Source of the DNA: Salminus brasiliensis | Taxonomy: Eukaryota; Chordata; Actinopteri; Characiformes; Bryconidae | Direction of reading: 5' to 3' | Assembly (NCBI RefSeq): GCF_030463535.1 | Contig: NC_132880.1 | Span: 26,124,487 to 26,188,486 of the forward strand | DNA: 64,000 nucleotides | In this document: positions 53,487-64,000 of the stretch, one piece after another | How the letters are laid out: every line of letters starts with the position of its first letter | Position numbering within the stretch: the stretch's first letter is position 1 | Position numbers and translations under genes: made by a program | Notes under the pieces: generated by a model | What the model was told of the DNA's origin: nothing | The model's database searches: none | What the model saw: only the letters and a program-made list of their open reading frames with translations

Positions 53487-56400
53487 TGAAACTTCCAGAA
53501 ATACACAATGTCATATCAGAAGACAAGCAGGTGGAATGACCACCAAGGTGACAAGTGTTCCTGAACAAGCACCCTTGGCACTGTACAGGCGTTAAAAAAC
53601 AAAGTACCAGAAAAAAAAGCCTAGTCCTAGGTAAGAGTCTGATCACCATTTTTTTTTTCCTTCAACAGTCAAGCTTGCAAAAGGTGGTCATGACCGGCAT
53701 GAGAGCAAAGTGAACATTGTCCTTTACTCTTAACTGTGAACAAACTCTTTCCCTGGACCAAAGCCAGAAGGACGAACCCATGTTCACATGAGGAAATCTG
53801 GACCTTGTGTCAAGAACTTTCACTCTTTAAAACATTCCCCTCCAAATTCAGCTATAGGGGGATAACCATTGGATGTCTGAAGAAACTAAACCATGATGTA
53901 AGACTGAACTATTAACCATGACCAAGTCTTCTCCTTGCACTTTACTGGAGCAAAAATACATACTCTGAGTGCATATTACCTCAATTAAGTAATTGCTAGT
54001 TAGATAAGTTAGAACCATTGGAAGTCAAGTACTTAAGTAAAAATACTGATGCTCCATTTTAAGTAAAGGGTTGCTATGACATAAAACATAAAATAAAAAA
54101 GTCACCTGTTAACACAGGTATTTCTTGTTCCAGAATAATGCCCTGATGTGCAACCTGTGTTTTTAAGAAAAAGATGATTGAAGAAAATGTTGAAATATTA
54201 TGAGGAATATTCCTTTCATTTCATTATTATTGTTAAATTATGAGACCTCAATTATAAACCTCAATAAGGCATTTCCTATACCAGTCCATCAGTCTCTAAA
54301 GTTGACTGGGATGAAGTTATTCCCCACTCCTTAATACAGAATTCTTTTTTGTTTGAGTAGTCTTCTTGCAATAGGACTAACATCCAGGCTTTCTCCATTC
54401 CTTTCTTTTACGACATTCCTTGGTGGATTTCGTGGCCCACCTCCGTTTAAGAATTAGATTTTAGATTGATGGACTCATTTTCCTCAAGCACCCTCTGATA
54501 CAATAACAAATTCACAGTGTAATCCATGATGGAGTGTGCCAGGCCCTGCTGCAGCAAAGCAGCCCTAAACCATGACATTTCCACCTCTACTCTTCACAGT
54601 TGGTATGAGGTCTGTGTTCTCAAGTGTCGTGATTAGTTTGCACCGAACATGAGTTCTGTTACTGTGTCCAAATAATTGAATAATTGAATTGAATTGTTCG
54701 CCAGGTTTCCTCCTTGAAAAACAAACGTGTGCGTCTCTTTCTGATGGTAGATCCTTTACTGTGGTGAGAGCTATCTGTCCAGTGATGACATTTTAGGATT
54801 GTTGGAGAATTCCTCAGAAATCGTACGATCTGCTCTTGGGCTGAACTTGGCAAGATGGCCACAGATTGCACTTCGGATCTGATCATGAATCTGATCCCAC
54901 TCACTTTAACAATCTAGAGCAAACTAAACTGTCTGAGATTTAAATAAAACAGTGCTCTCCAAAATCTATCCAACTATCTAACAATGTTCTAATCACCTGC
55001 TGCAGATGTAGGGATATCCTAACATTCTACAAATGATGTTTAAAAGGCATTCATTCAGTTATATGTGTTTTGTTACTTGATACTAGTCTTGTTACTTCTG
55101 TCTCTCAATATAGTTCACTTGAAGATCAACTGTCCATACATTTTATTTACGTAAAAAAAAAAAAAGATTAGGGTTAGGGTGTCCTAATGTTGTCACAAGA
55201 TTGTATGTATGTGTCATTTGTAACCTAGCCAAATCTGTTTATCTGCAAGTATGCCAAATCAATATCACTACATTAATACACCTAAAAATCAACATGGCTC
55301 AAATAGTGACTTCATTTGGCATCAAATGTCTAAACCTATGAGTAAATCAAGAAGGTACACCTCGTTCATCACCTTCGAAGCAACATCGACAGGCTACTGT
55401 TATCATCAAACATATCTCCTTACACCGTCCTATCACCCAGGCCTGCTCAACATCCTTCTCTCAAATGTTCAGCAGCGGTGTTTCAGCCACGGGTCTGAAA
55501 ATGAACAACAAAGCATTTTTGTACCACACATGCGTTGCCAGGAACTCACGTGGAGGAAACCAGAAACCAGGCTCTAACGTTTGTGGTGAGGACAACTTTT
55601 CTAGACATGAAATACTGACCGCATCTCTCTTCAGTCACCAACCAGAACCCTGCACGGAGACTTGGGTTATTCCACGTGTTGTGTTTATTTTTGGTGTTTT
55701 GATCTCTGATTTCAAGTCCCATACTGCAGAGATAAGTTCTGACTTAATCAGACGATAAAGATTTTTCTATGACAGAGGAAGTGTGGGCGGACTGTTCAGC
55801 CCAAGCACGCTATAAACACTGGACTTATCTGCCAGAACAGCAAAGCGAAAGGTGCTAAACTGTTTACTGATGCACTCAAATACACTACATTAAACTCAGA
55901 GTGTAAATCCAGCTGTACGAACAGAGCTGAACCTGTGCCTTTTTAAGTCAAACCTACACTGTATTATTTTGTACAGACCAGCTGCAACTGTGGTTCTACT
56001 CACAATTGTTCTATAGAAACGAGGCCAAACTTTTTGGTCATGTTGTCAAATTTGCAACCAAAGTCTGCCCAGTAGAGACCAGAGGTAGAGCCAGACTCGC
56101 CTACTCATTAGATAGACCAGCCCCCTCCTCCCAGACCAAGGATACCTCAGACCGCCTTCATTGAGCTTACAGCTCAGAAACAAAGCTGAATTTTCCCCCT
56201 GGATACACAGCGAGGGTAATGGTTTAACAGTAAAAGTGTAGGCCATGCAAGGCTGTCAATCACTTAGGAGTTAAGGGTAACCCCACCTTCTTAAGACAAA
56301 ACTGAGTTCCGATTTCAAAACTGATTTCTGTAGGAATTAGACACTGGAGATGGAAAAACAGTTTAGAGGAGAGAAATGAGGTGGAAAACGGTCTGTCTTG

Positions 56401-59400
56401 CCATTGAAGCATATGGGGATGGGCAGAGCTACACGTCATACTGTAGATCATACAGCTTGAACAGAGGCGCTTGGTATAAACAGTAATTATAATTTCAGCA
56501 CCTGCATGTTATAGCTTTTTTGTGTACATTTAGTGTGTGTGTGTGTATCTATCTATCTATATATATCAATTTAGATCACTTATATTTAATCTTATTGTTC
56601 ATGTGAGCAGACAGTTATCAAAGCAATTCAGCTAGTTGTACTCTGTATAACTATGTATGTGACAAAAACTTAAGATTTGTGTTTCATAATCCTGAATACT
56701 AGAGAATTATCAAGATTATCATCTATTTTTTTATGCGACTCGTTTAAGGGGAATTCCACCCGTGTTTACAAACGCTTTGCATAACTCCGTGGTTGGGATG
56801 AACATATTCAGAGTGGGTTTGGTGTAAAATTGTGGTTCACTGTAGAGAAACTTACTGACTCAGAGTTCTTTACAGTGGCTGTGATGGGAATCAAGAGTAA
56901 TCATGACTACATGAATATAACACCAAAACCACTAATGATGAGATACGTCTCGAGTTTTATATATACACACCATATGGACCACTCCAGTGTCTCATGCATC
57001 AGGCAGCGTTTTTAAAACTATTTGCTTAATAACTTAATGAGGAGGAAGCTTTTAGGATCAAGAACTACCTCTGTACAAACCAATACAGCTTGAGTATTTT
57101 TACAACTTTACTCCAAATCCAATCCAGCATGTTGGTAACTTTTTAGAGACTGCTAGGTTCCACGTCTGAAAGATTAAGGCCATTTTACCTGTTACAGAAA
57201 AAAATGCAGAATTAACACGGTCATCTGAATTCTGTATACATTGACCAGCAGCTGAATACTTAATTGATATCCAGTACGAAACAAATGTATTACAACCCAA
57301 AGTCTATATGGTTTTGTACTTTTCTCAATCATGTGAGATGTGTGGGTTATGACCAGTTGTAATTTATGTTCCCAACTTCTCTTTACCCTTTAGAATTAAA
57401 CAGGCAGTTTCTGTTACTGCGCCTTTAAGACTGATATACGTAAATGAAGTCTGTTCTGTTTTGCGGTCAGGTTTTGCATCATTTCAGCATGAATGGACAG
57501 GGTTAAACTGCTATAGGCTGAATGGGTGGGGCTAATGTGCTGTAGGCTAAATGGTGAGGGCCAAGTGTGTGGGGTTTGTTGCTGCTGCTTCAGCTGCGGC
57601 TCATCAAGGCTCTCTGTGGAGCAGTGCAGTAAGGGTAAGGGGCATATCTATGGAAGCAACCTTACAAACACATAGGGCCATGCAATGGTGACCGAGTGAG
57701 GCAACTCTGCTAGAAAGAGTGTTAATACTAAACCACAACAGGTGGGAGCAGGTATTTATGCCTAATCTATGCTGAAACAGGGGCACAGTGGTGACTTTTA
57801 CAGATGAACACTCCAGCTATCACACTTCAGCCATCAGTGGCCCTCTGTTACATTAAATAAAAACATTAGGCAAGGATTAAATACAAAAAAGTGACACTTT
57901 CAGAAAACTATCATACTGTATCGTATTGTATCAAACTGTATATCCTACTTCTGTACTGTTTCTCACAGCAGTACTGTGACACTCAGTGCATTGTACTGCA
58001 TCATATCATATACTGCTCAGGAGCATATTATTGCATTATACTGTATCTTACTGCATTGTTGTATCACACTGTAAATTGTTCTGTACTGTACTGTATGGTA
58101 TCATTGTCCGGCATTAGATCTGTACCATATCTTATCATTTCATACTAGGGCTGGGCAATATGGTAAAAATACTAGATCACAATATTTATCACAATACATG
58201 TAATCACAGGCTAAAAACATCTACTGCTCTTCATCCAATTAAACCAGTCTAATCACACTGTTAGTAATGAAACCTGCAGCTGATCAGTGTTTATTAAGCA
58301 CTAACAGTATCTTCAATATGCTTAGAAAAGCATATTGTTTTAATGACAACATTTATCACGATACAATAAAATATCGTCATATTGCCCAGCTCTATAATCA
58401 CACTATACCGCATTAGTGTATTTATGTTACATGTATATCTGTATCATGTATATATTACATAAGATTTAGGGAGGTCACAATAACAGAAATGTGGTATTTT
58501 GGTACCAATCAATAAAATTAAACGATTTTAACCAATCAAAGAAATATATTTCAACACTTTTTTTTTCCAGCAACAAGATGGAAAAGCCTTACCCATAATA
58601 AAGTGTAACTATACCTTATATAAACTAAACAATACTGTGCCAAAAAAATATTAAAAAACCCCAATGCAAATAGAGTGCATGTAATAAAACACTGTAATAT
58701 TATTAATTAATATTATTAATATTACTAAAACAGTGGCATGTGGCCTTTAAATATTTGCTAAACAATAAACAATTTTATGTTACAAAACTCACTCCATCAG
58801 GTACGGCACATGTCAGGACATATGACATGTCAACAGAGGAGCCCAGCCAACATTTATACCAAAAAGGTAAACTTGTCAGACCAGTGCTGCATTTCTAGTG
58901 TTAAGAAGGGCACAGAGGTTGCTGCACACACAACATGTTAATATCACTGGTTATGTGCCATCGCTGCATTATCCTAAACAAGCCAATGTTTGCCTCTCTG
59001 AACGCAAGTCACAAACAATAACATAGGGGTGGGCAATATGACCATTTTATTGCTTTGTGATAACTTTTGTTATCATGGCACACAATACGCTTTTACATTT
59101 ACATTTACATTTATGGTATTTAGCTGACGCTCTTATCCAGAGCGACTTACAAGGTTATTCGTATTACAGAGGAGGGCCAATGTAGTGTTAGGAGTCTTGC
59201 CCAAGGACTCTTATTGGTGTAGCGCAGCACAGTCACCCAGACCGGGAATCGAACCCCAGTCTCCCACATGGTGTGGGAGTTCACTGGCAGGTAGTGGTGT
59301 TATCTGTTGCGCCACACCAACCACTTTTCTGAGCAGATCGTGATTGACCCACTACCTATGTATAATTACAGAGACGGTAATTAACACTCAACTGAATGGA

Positions 59401-62400
59401 GTGCAGCAAAGAAAGAATCTGACGCTATTGGTGCATTTTCTGTGCACAATAAAATATTGCGATAAATTATTAAATATTGTGCTATAACATATTACCATAT
59501 TGCACAGCCCTACAATAACGGAAACTCTTGAGGTTCTGAACAGGTTCGAAACTCGCTCAATTATGTGTACAGACCTGGATGTCTGTTTTTGAGCTGCTTC
59601 GGTGCTTAGATCCATGAGCCACAGCGGACCTGTTGCTCTCCTCCCCTTCACATCTGAGGTCAACTACAAGTGTAGGCTTATTATGTTGCGCCCGTCGGCT
59701 GCAGAGAAATCACAATCTTGCATATCTACGACAGCTGCAGTAGTTTCGGTACCTTCAGTACCATTGAAATGGAAAATTGTTGTATATTAAAGCAATAAAT
59801 GCAAGCCAAAGGCGAGTACCGCATTTCATTACAGCCCTGTTGTTATTTCTCGATAACACACTACCTCTTGTGTTGTACTGTGTAGGGAAGTGTAATCATT
59901 TAAGTATACATTACATGGTAGGTCTTCCTAATATTACTTAATATAATTCTTAACATTTAATAATTTTATTAATATTTCTTAAAAATGTTCTCTTGGGTGT
60001 CATTTGGGTGCACTTGCACTGATTACACAGTTCATATAATAAAACGTGCTAAATTAAGTGTTACAGGTCAGACCTGTAAAAAATGCATTACTTTACATTC
60101 TGTATTTACAGTTTATGTATTTCCTGTAGTTTGTATTTTTAGTTTAGAAAACCAAAAAAAACCTGCTGTAATGAAACAAGAGGTGCTTCAGCTTAATCTC
60201 CGTTACACCACTCTCTGAGGAAGGACGTGGTTTATAGCTGCTGCTCTTTCAAACTGCTATTTTTAAATAAACCACAGTTTATGAAGGCATGCTTATTCAT
60301 TTAGAGGCTTAAGTAAATGGTCGGCTTTCCCGATCTTAGCTAAAACCCCAAGCCAACAGAGCCATCTGACAGAAATACTGTGAACGGATCAGATGGAAGT
60401 TCATGCAGGTCAGTGCTGGGTGAGCAGACCCTGGTTCGCTGCAGCTAAATGAGGCAAAGCAACAAACCGGACATAATCAGCGATATTCCAATTAGAGATT
60501 CCCTGCTCCATGATCTGTGATCCATGATCAGAGTACCTTAATGCTGATCCAGCCTTTTCATTTTCATTCTACACAAGAGACCGGCAGAGCACTGACCTCT
60601 GTAAAGAAACCGGAGCTGATAAACATGAATTTTGAAAACTAGGAGGACTACTCAATCAACAAAGGATTAGCACTGCGCTGGACAGTCAGGTGAGATTAAG
60701 AGACCACTGCCACGAAGGGTTACATGGGTGAACACTTTTACAGAATAACACAAGCTGGCATAGATGTAACTGGGTACCGTTTGTGTTCTCAGTCAGTTCC
60801 TGTCCCTGTTCTTTCGCCCCTGCTCCCTCCGAGCTGCCTGGAGAGTCCGTTCTGTTTTCCTGCTCCTGCGTCTCCTCATCTCGGACTCCATTATCCTCAA
60901 TCTCCTGGAGTTGCGCCCTAAGCTTCTCGTGCTCTCGCTCGGTCTTCGTCAGCTCCAGCAGCAAGTCATCGAAGCTGTCCTCCACGATTTTGGTCAGTTC
61001 ACACACTGCAAACTCCAGAACGCGCTCCATCACCATCTTCAGCTGACCTGCGGGGGGCAATGCAGACAGAGCAAATAAAAATATATTTTTTTTTAAATTA
61101 AAAGGTAACTCTTCCAAAAGGACTGAGATGAGAGGTTTCTTTTCTGTTTGCGAACAGGCCAAAAAACATCAGACATCCTCTAATATACCGTGATACCACA
61201 AGAAACATTTTTTCACATTTTAAATTAGAAGTCAGTTACAGGCCTGTTCAGTAATAGACTTGCTTATGGGGTTTCTGACATTGTAGAATATACTGTCCTC
61301 TATTAACATGGACTAAAGTACAAACACGTTTTTATGAAGGAAATGATATTTGGGAGATTTTTCTACTATTCTGAATGTTCTGCTCAGACAGGAAAGGCTT
61401 GTACAGTTCTTTGCCTGATTAAATGGTTCTTCACACTGGGTTAAAAAAAAACTATATTAGGTTTTGTATAAATTGGAAGAAGTTAGAAGACATTTTGGAA
61501 CTTTCAGCACCACCAAATGAATGATCTGAGTAATCCAGTATGTATAATTTCAACTTGGGCCGATTTCAGAACCTCTTAATTAAAACTTGTTTTTATAGAT
61601 AGTTTAATTAGAGAGTTCTTAGTCTTTTCTTTATGTACAACAGGTTAATGGAGACGATGCACAGGATGATAAACAGTTTTGACAGGTACCTGGGCAAAGC
61701 CTGCAAATGAGGGCTTAGGTTTCAGAGGGTTTCCCCAATTAAATAAATGAAAAAAGGAATTCTGTACCCTGAAAATGTCTTTCAGTATCGTAACACAGGA
61801 TATTTGCCACACCTACTAGTATGACTATTAAAGAGTAAATAAATGAAGTGTATTGATTCATTTATCATTAATGACCAATGAGTTATGGTTTGTTTACAAT
61901 AAAATTTTGATGGTCAATTTATTTATTTTATTTTTAGACAGTTTATTTTAACCTAAGGCTCACACGGCATGGGCTAAACCAACACAACATACACACACAT
62001 AAATACATACATCTTTCATGCTGAAAATGACTGAAACATAGCCCATGCAGGTTTAGCCCACGAAGAGTGAGCCTTAGGTTAAATAAACAAAATAAATAAA
62101 CTGACCATCAACATTGGTTGCAAACAACCCAAACACATTGGTCATTAATGATAAATGAATAAATACAATGACAACAACAAAAACATTAGTGCATCTCTGA
62201 TAGAAACGATGAGGATAGCAATACATGTACATCCAGCTGTAGTAATTACTGCATTTCGCTTCCAGAGGAAATGACTGCAGTCAGTCTGCAGCCACGTCAC
62301 CTCCAAACCCATCTGTCTCCCACAGTTCTCAATGCCCAGCTCTATTTCTGACTGCAGCAGAGTCTTTTAAATACACCCACTAAAAATGTCATTAAAGCAC

Positions 62401-63104
62401 TTTGCAGCTACACACACACACCACAATAAAAGACACTAATGGTACAGTACTCTCTTCTGCAGAAGCCAAACCATCAGAAATACAGAAGGCAGCATCCTCT
62501 CAGTGGAGATGTTTTATGCTTTTCGTTTTTGCTAATCTGTTATTTTAATAAATAGGCTTTTCTGAGTGTACTGGCTATAATGCAGCACATTTTATATTGA
62601 ACATCAATGTGCTAACACTGTCCTTACAGCAAGCAGCACAAGCAAGCGATAGCGACCATAAAAATGCGTGGTTCAACCGGTGGCCCTTCGCCAAAGCGCG
62701 TTTCGACCGGCGGCCCTTCGGCAAAGCGCGTTTCGACCGGCGGCCCTTCGGCAAAGCGCGTTTCAACCGGTGGCCCTTCGCCAAAGCGCGTTTCAACCGG
62801 CCGGCCTTCGCCAAAGCTCGGTTCAACCGGCCGGCCTTCGCCAAAGCTCGGTTCAACCGGCCGGCCTTCGCCAAAGCTCGGTTCAACCGGCCAGCTTTAG
62901 ATGTATCTGAAAAAAAAGCTCACAGATCAGACAAGAGCAAAGACATGTGGAAACCTTGGTGAGGCGCTTGGACGGTGGAGACGCCTCCAAATGTTGAAAG
63001 ACATGAAAAGGGATGAGGGTGCTGATCTTTTCCTGCTCGATGGGTGAGAAACACTGCCTGGTTTGCTTAGCAGCAGCAGCACTCGCTGAATTACTTGCCA
63101 TCAT
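50495..63104 (-). CDS. Two-finger C2H2 zinc-finger protein, four-exon model
   Basis: Modelled coding exons on the minus strand: 63104-62924 (181 nt), 61047-60778 (270), 52413-52102 (312) and 50922-50495 (428); all junctions are phase 1 and the total is 396 residues. Exon 2 encodes a helical, charged N-terminal domain ([20 protein letters not shown]) of the kind preceding C2H2 fingers in many teleost zinc-finger proteins. Exon 3 has [19 protein letters not shown]. Exon 4 has an acidic stretch and two complete fingers, [20 protein letters not shown] and [20 protein letters not shown], then stops after THSGKTT. Exons 3 and 4 have excellent sites (GTGAGT donor, TGCAG acceptor). Exon 2's donor (GTACCC) is weak and exon 1 is the least certain, so translation may instead start at the Met codons in exon 2. 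Probably a nuclear regulator; targets unknown. Confidence 0.7.
53403..53484. repeat. (TA)n microsatellite, about 41 units
   Basis: Uninterrupted TA dinucleotides over 82 bases. Self-complementary on both strands. Confidence 0.97.
54275..54905 (-). mobile_element. Tc1-like relic, antisense
   Basis: The plus strand shows the reverse of Tc1 blocks: CCAGTCCATCAGTCTCTAAA, a TTCTTGCAATAGGACTAAC block, CAGCCCTAAACCATGACATT (reverse of the HGGGS region) and CAGTTGGTATGAGGTCTGTG. No intact frame or terminal repeat is seen. Confidence 0.6.
56785..57010. repeat. Dispersed repeat shared with 46325-46469
   Basis: Contains GAACATATTCAGAGTGGGTT + TGGTGT and a longer downstream part with CAAGAGTAATCATGACTACA. 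The copy at 46325 is cut short by the LINE. Confidence 0.65.
58146..58394. mobile_element. hAT-like MITE
   Basis: Terminal inverted repeats TAGGGCTGGGCAATATG and CATATTGCCCAGCTCTA (one mismatch over 17). The interior includes matching subterminal blocks (CACAATATTTATCACAATAC versus TTTATCACGATACAATAAAA). It is 249 bp and non-coding. The target-site duplication is unclear. Confidence 0.8.
59024..59512. mobile_element. hAT-like MITE containing a nested SINE
   Basis: Ends TAGGGGTGGGCAATATGACC and CATATTGCACAGCCCTA are relatives of the MITE ends at 58146. It is flanked by CAATAACA (59016-59023) and CAATAACG (59513-59520), an 8-bp duplication with one mismatch as expected for hAT elements. A SINE is nested at about 59091-59324. 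Confidence 0.85.
59091..59324 (-). mobile_element. SINE with tRNA-like head, nested in a MITE
   Basis: Longer copy of the family at 12832. On the minus strand: GTTGGTGTGGCGCAACAGAT head, B box GGTTCGATTCC, body with CTTGGGCAAGACTCCTAACA, tail GTCGCTCTGGATAAGAGCGT and (AAATGT)n. Confidence 0.88.
61849..62167. repeat. Fold-back (long inverted repeat) element
   Basis: Left arm 61849-61980 and right arm 62050-62167 are inverted complements with a 69-nt spacer. Shared blocks are CATTTATCATTAATGACCAA, TTGATGGTCA, TTTATTTATTTT, AACCTAAGGCTCAC and GGGCTAAACC. Identity is roughly 80-85% with small gaps. It lies between modelled exons 1 and 2 of the second zinc-finger gene. Confidence 0.92.
62671..62892. 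repeat. 30-bp GC-rich minisatellite (7 full units plus a part)
   Basis: Units at 62671, 62701, 62731, 62761, 62791, 62821 and 62851, then 12 bases of an eighth. Units 1-4 are of the CGGCCCTTCGGCAAAGCGCG type; units 5-7 carry CCGGCCGGCCTTCGCCAAAG. All three plus-strand frames and one minus-strand frame stay open because the unit is a multiple of three, giving decapeptide cycles such as [10 protein letters not shown]. It starts 32 bases beyond the donor of modelled exon 1. It is CpG-rich, unlike its AT-rich surroundings. Confidence 0.95.
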
Positions 63105-64000
63105 GTAGTTCTCTCCACTGTTATATCATGGCATTTGATCATACAAGTTTGTGAAGGGCTCCATGGCCACAAAGATGCTGCTTACCAATTCCATCATGGT
63201 TGTATAAATAATACAGCCACAGAGTTTAGATAAGATTAGCAGCTGATTTACACGTTCAGTAAAATCTCTATTTTTAGTATCAGTTTCTATAATGAGGTGT
63301 TCCGGACTGACTGATTTAGTTTAGAAGAGACTTTTCTTAAAATTACTTTTATAGTTTGTTTAATATTTTATAATCCAGTCTGACTGACCTCACTGACCAT
63401 TCAGCTCCCAGCTCCTTTAAAACACTGCAATCCAGTCACTTTGTGTGTGTATGAAGTGGTACACATTCTGCATAGATATCTGTTGTTGGTGGTCTAATAG
63501 TGTGAACTAATTGAACTTTTACCGCTGGTAAAACAGAGCGTTTCGCTTGCAGATATTTCCATCTGTTTTCATGTTCTACTGTAAAATAGCTCCACACACT
63601 TCTGAGAATGTCCGCACTGCTTCCGGCTGGGCAATAATGTTCGTTAATGGTGCCCTGAAGACACCAGATAGTGCTAAACACTAAACACCATTCAAATATG
63701 TCTGGATCAGCCCGGATACACTGGATCAGATCAGGGCAACAGACGCTCTCCAGAATCGTGTACAGCACCTTTCAGATGACTTCATTTCCAGAGATATGTT
63801 TGCAGTGCATGCAGTGCTGCATTGACAACACTTTTCAAGGTCAGTCAGGCTCTTGGTTTGATCCCAACACAGCCCACACTATTCTCTACTGCTCTGCAGC
63901 ACAGCTTCAAAACCCCTGCCGTATTCAGCTGATTAAACATGCAGAACAGCATAGGTTTCAAGTGGTTGATGGGTCTATTCCCTGAGCCCCAGTTACCCAG
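63105..64000. other. Upstream region of the second zinc-finger gene, nothing firm
   Basis: No TATA box, CpG-rich promoter or coding exon is recognisable. Open frames of about 100 codons at 63436-63985 on both strands have no known domain. Confidence 0.5.

Larger units (their letters stand above)
52414..60777 (-). other. Large intron of the second zinc-finger gene
   Basis: About 8.4 kb between the modelled exons 2 and 3. It holds a long (TA)n tract, a Tc1 relic, a dispersed repeat and two MITE-like elements, listed separately. The rest (52500-53400, 53490-54270, 54910-56780, 57010-58140, 59520-60770) shows no gene that I can support. 57900-58110 is a degenerate CTGTA-rich low-complexity stretch. 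Confidence 0.55.

Noticed and set aside
62671-62892. CRISPR-like array
   Set aside because: The 30-, 33-, 41- and 61-bp arrays here are contiguous tandem repeats without unique spacers, and the genome is eukaryotic.

Overview
The window is eukaryotic nuclear DNA, almost certainly from a ray-finned (teleost) fish. The evidence is a spliced type I keratin gene with fish-like head and tail, C2H2 zinc-finger genes of teleost type, many decayed Tc1/mariner copies, L2-type LINE fragments, tRNA-derived fish SINEs and abundant microsatellites. The density of Tc1 relics and of the SINE families would suit an otophysan such as a catfish or characin, but that is inference.

Layout. 1-640: two probable 5' exons and the promoter of a minus-strand gene that runs off the left edge. 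600-9890: gene-free, with Tc1, LINE and SINE relics and two duplicated segments. 9889-16105: a complete type I keratin gene on the plus strand (TATA box, 8 coding exons, poly(A) signal; 424 residues), in which the usual 221-nt exon 6 is split by an extra intron filled by a 33-bp minisatellite. 16106-24092: gene-free, with Tc1 and L2 relics. 24093-25766: the coding exon of a minus-strand 8-finger C2H2 protein with many SUMO-type motifs; a candidate promoter lies near 26.85 kb. 26.9-42.6 kb: no convincing gene, but hAT-like elements, a 1.4-kb tandem duplication carrying 41-bp arrays, a near-perfect 85-bp palindrome, a CpG-rich promoter-like stretch at 34.5-35.5 kb, and several further minisatellites. 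42.6-50.5 kb: mostly unique sequence with one L2 and one Tc1 relic. 50495-63104: a second minus-strand zinc-finger gene, modelled as four exons with matching phase-1 junctions, encoding an N-terminal helical domain and two C2H2 fingers. Its large introns hold MITE-like, SINE, Tc1, fold-back and 30-bp repeat sequences.

The genes have no visible functional link. The keratin is a structural intermediate-filament subunit; the two zinc-finger proteins are probable DNA-binding regulators. I see no operon, CRISPR array, genuine tRNA or rRNA gene, or clearly new system. The most unusual items are the split keratin exon, the SUMO-motif-rich zinc-finger N-terminus, the three-frame-open 41-bp array, and two large inverted repeats. 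All exon boundaries were read by eye from splice sites and reading frame; none is backed by transcript data.
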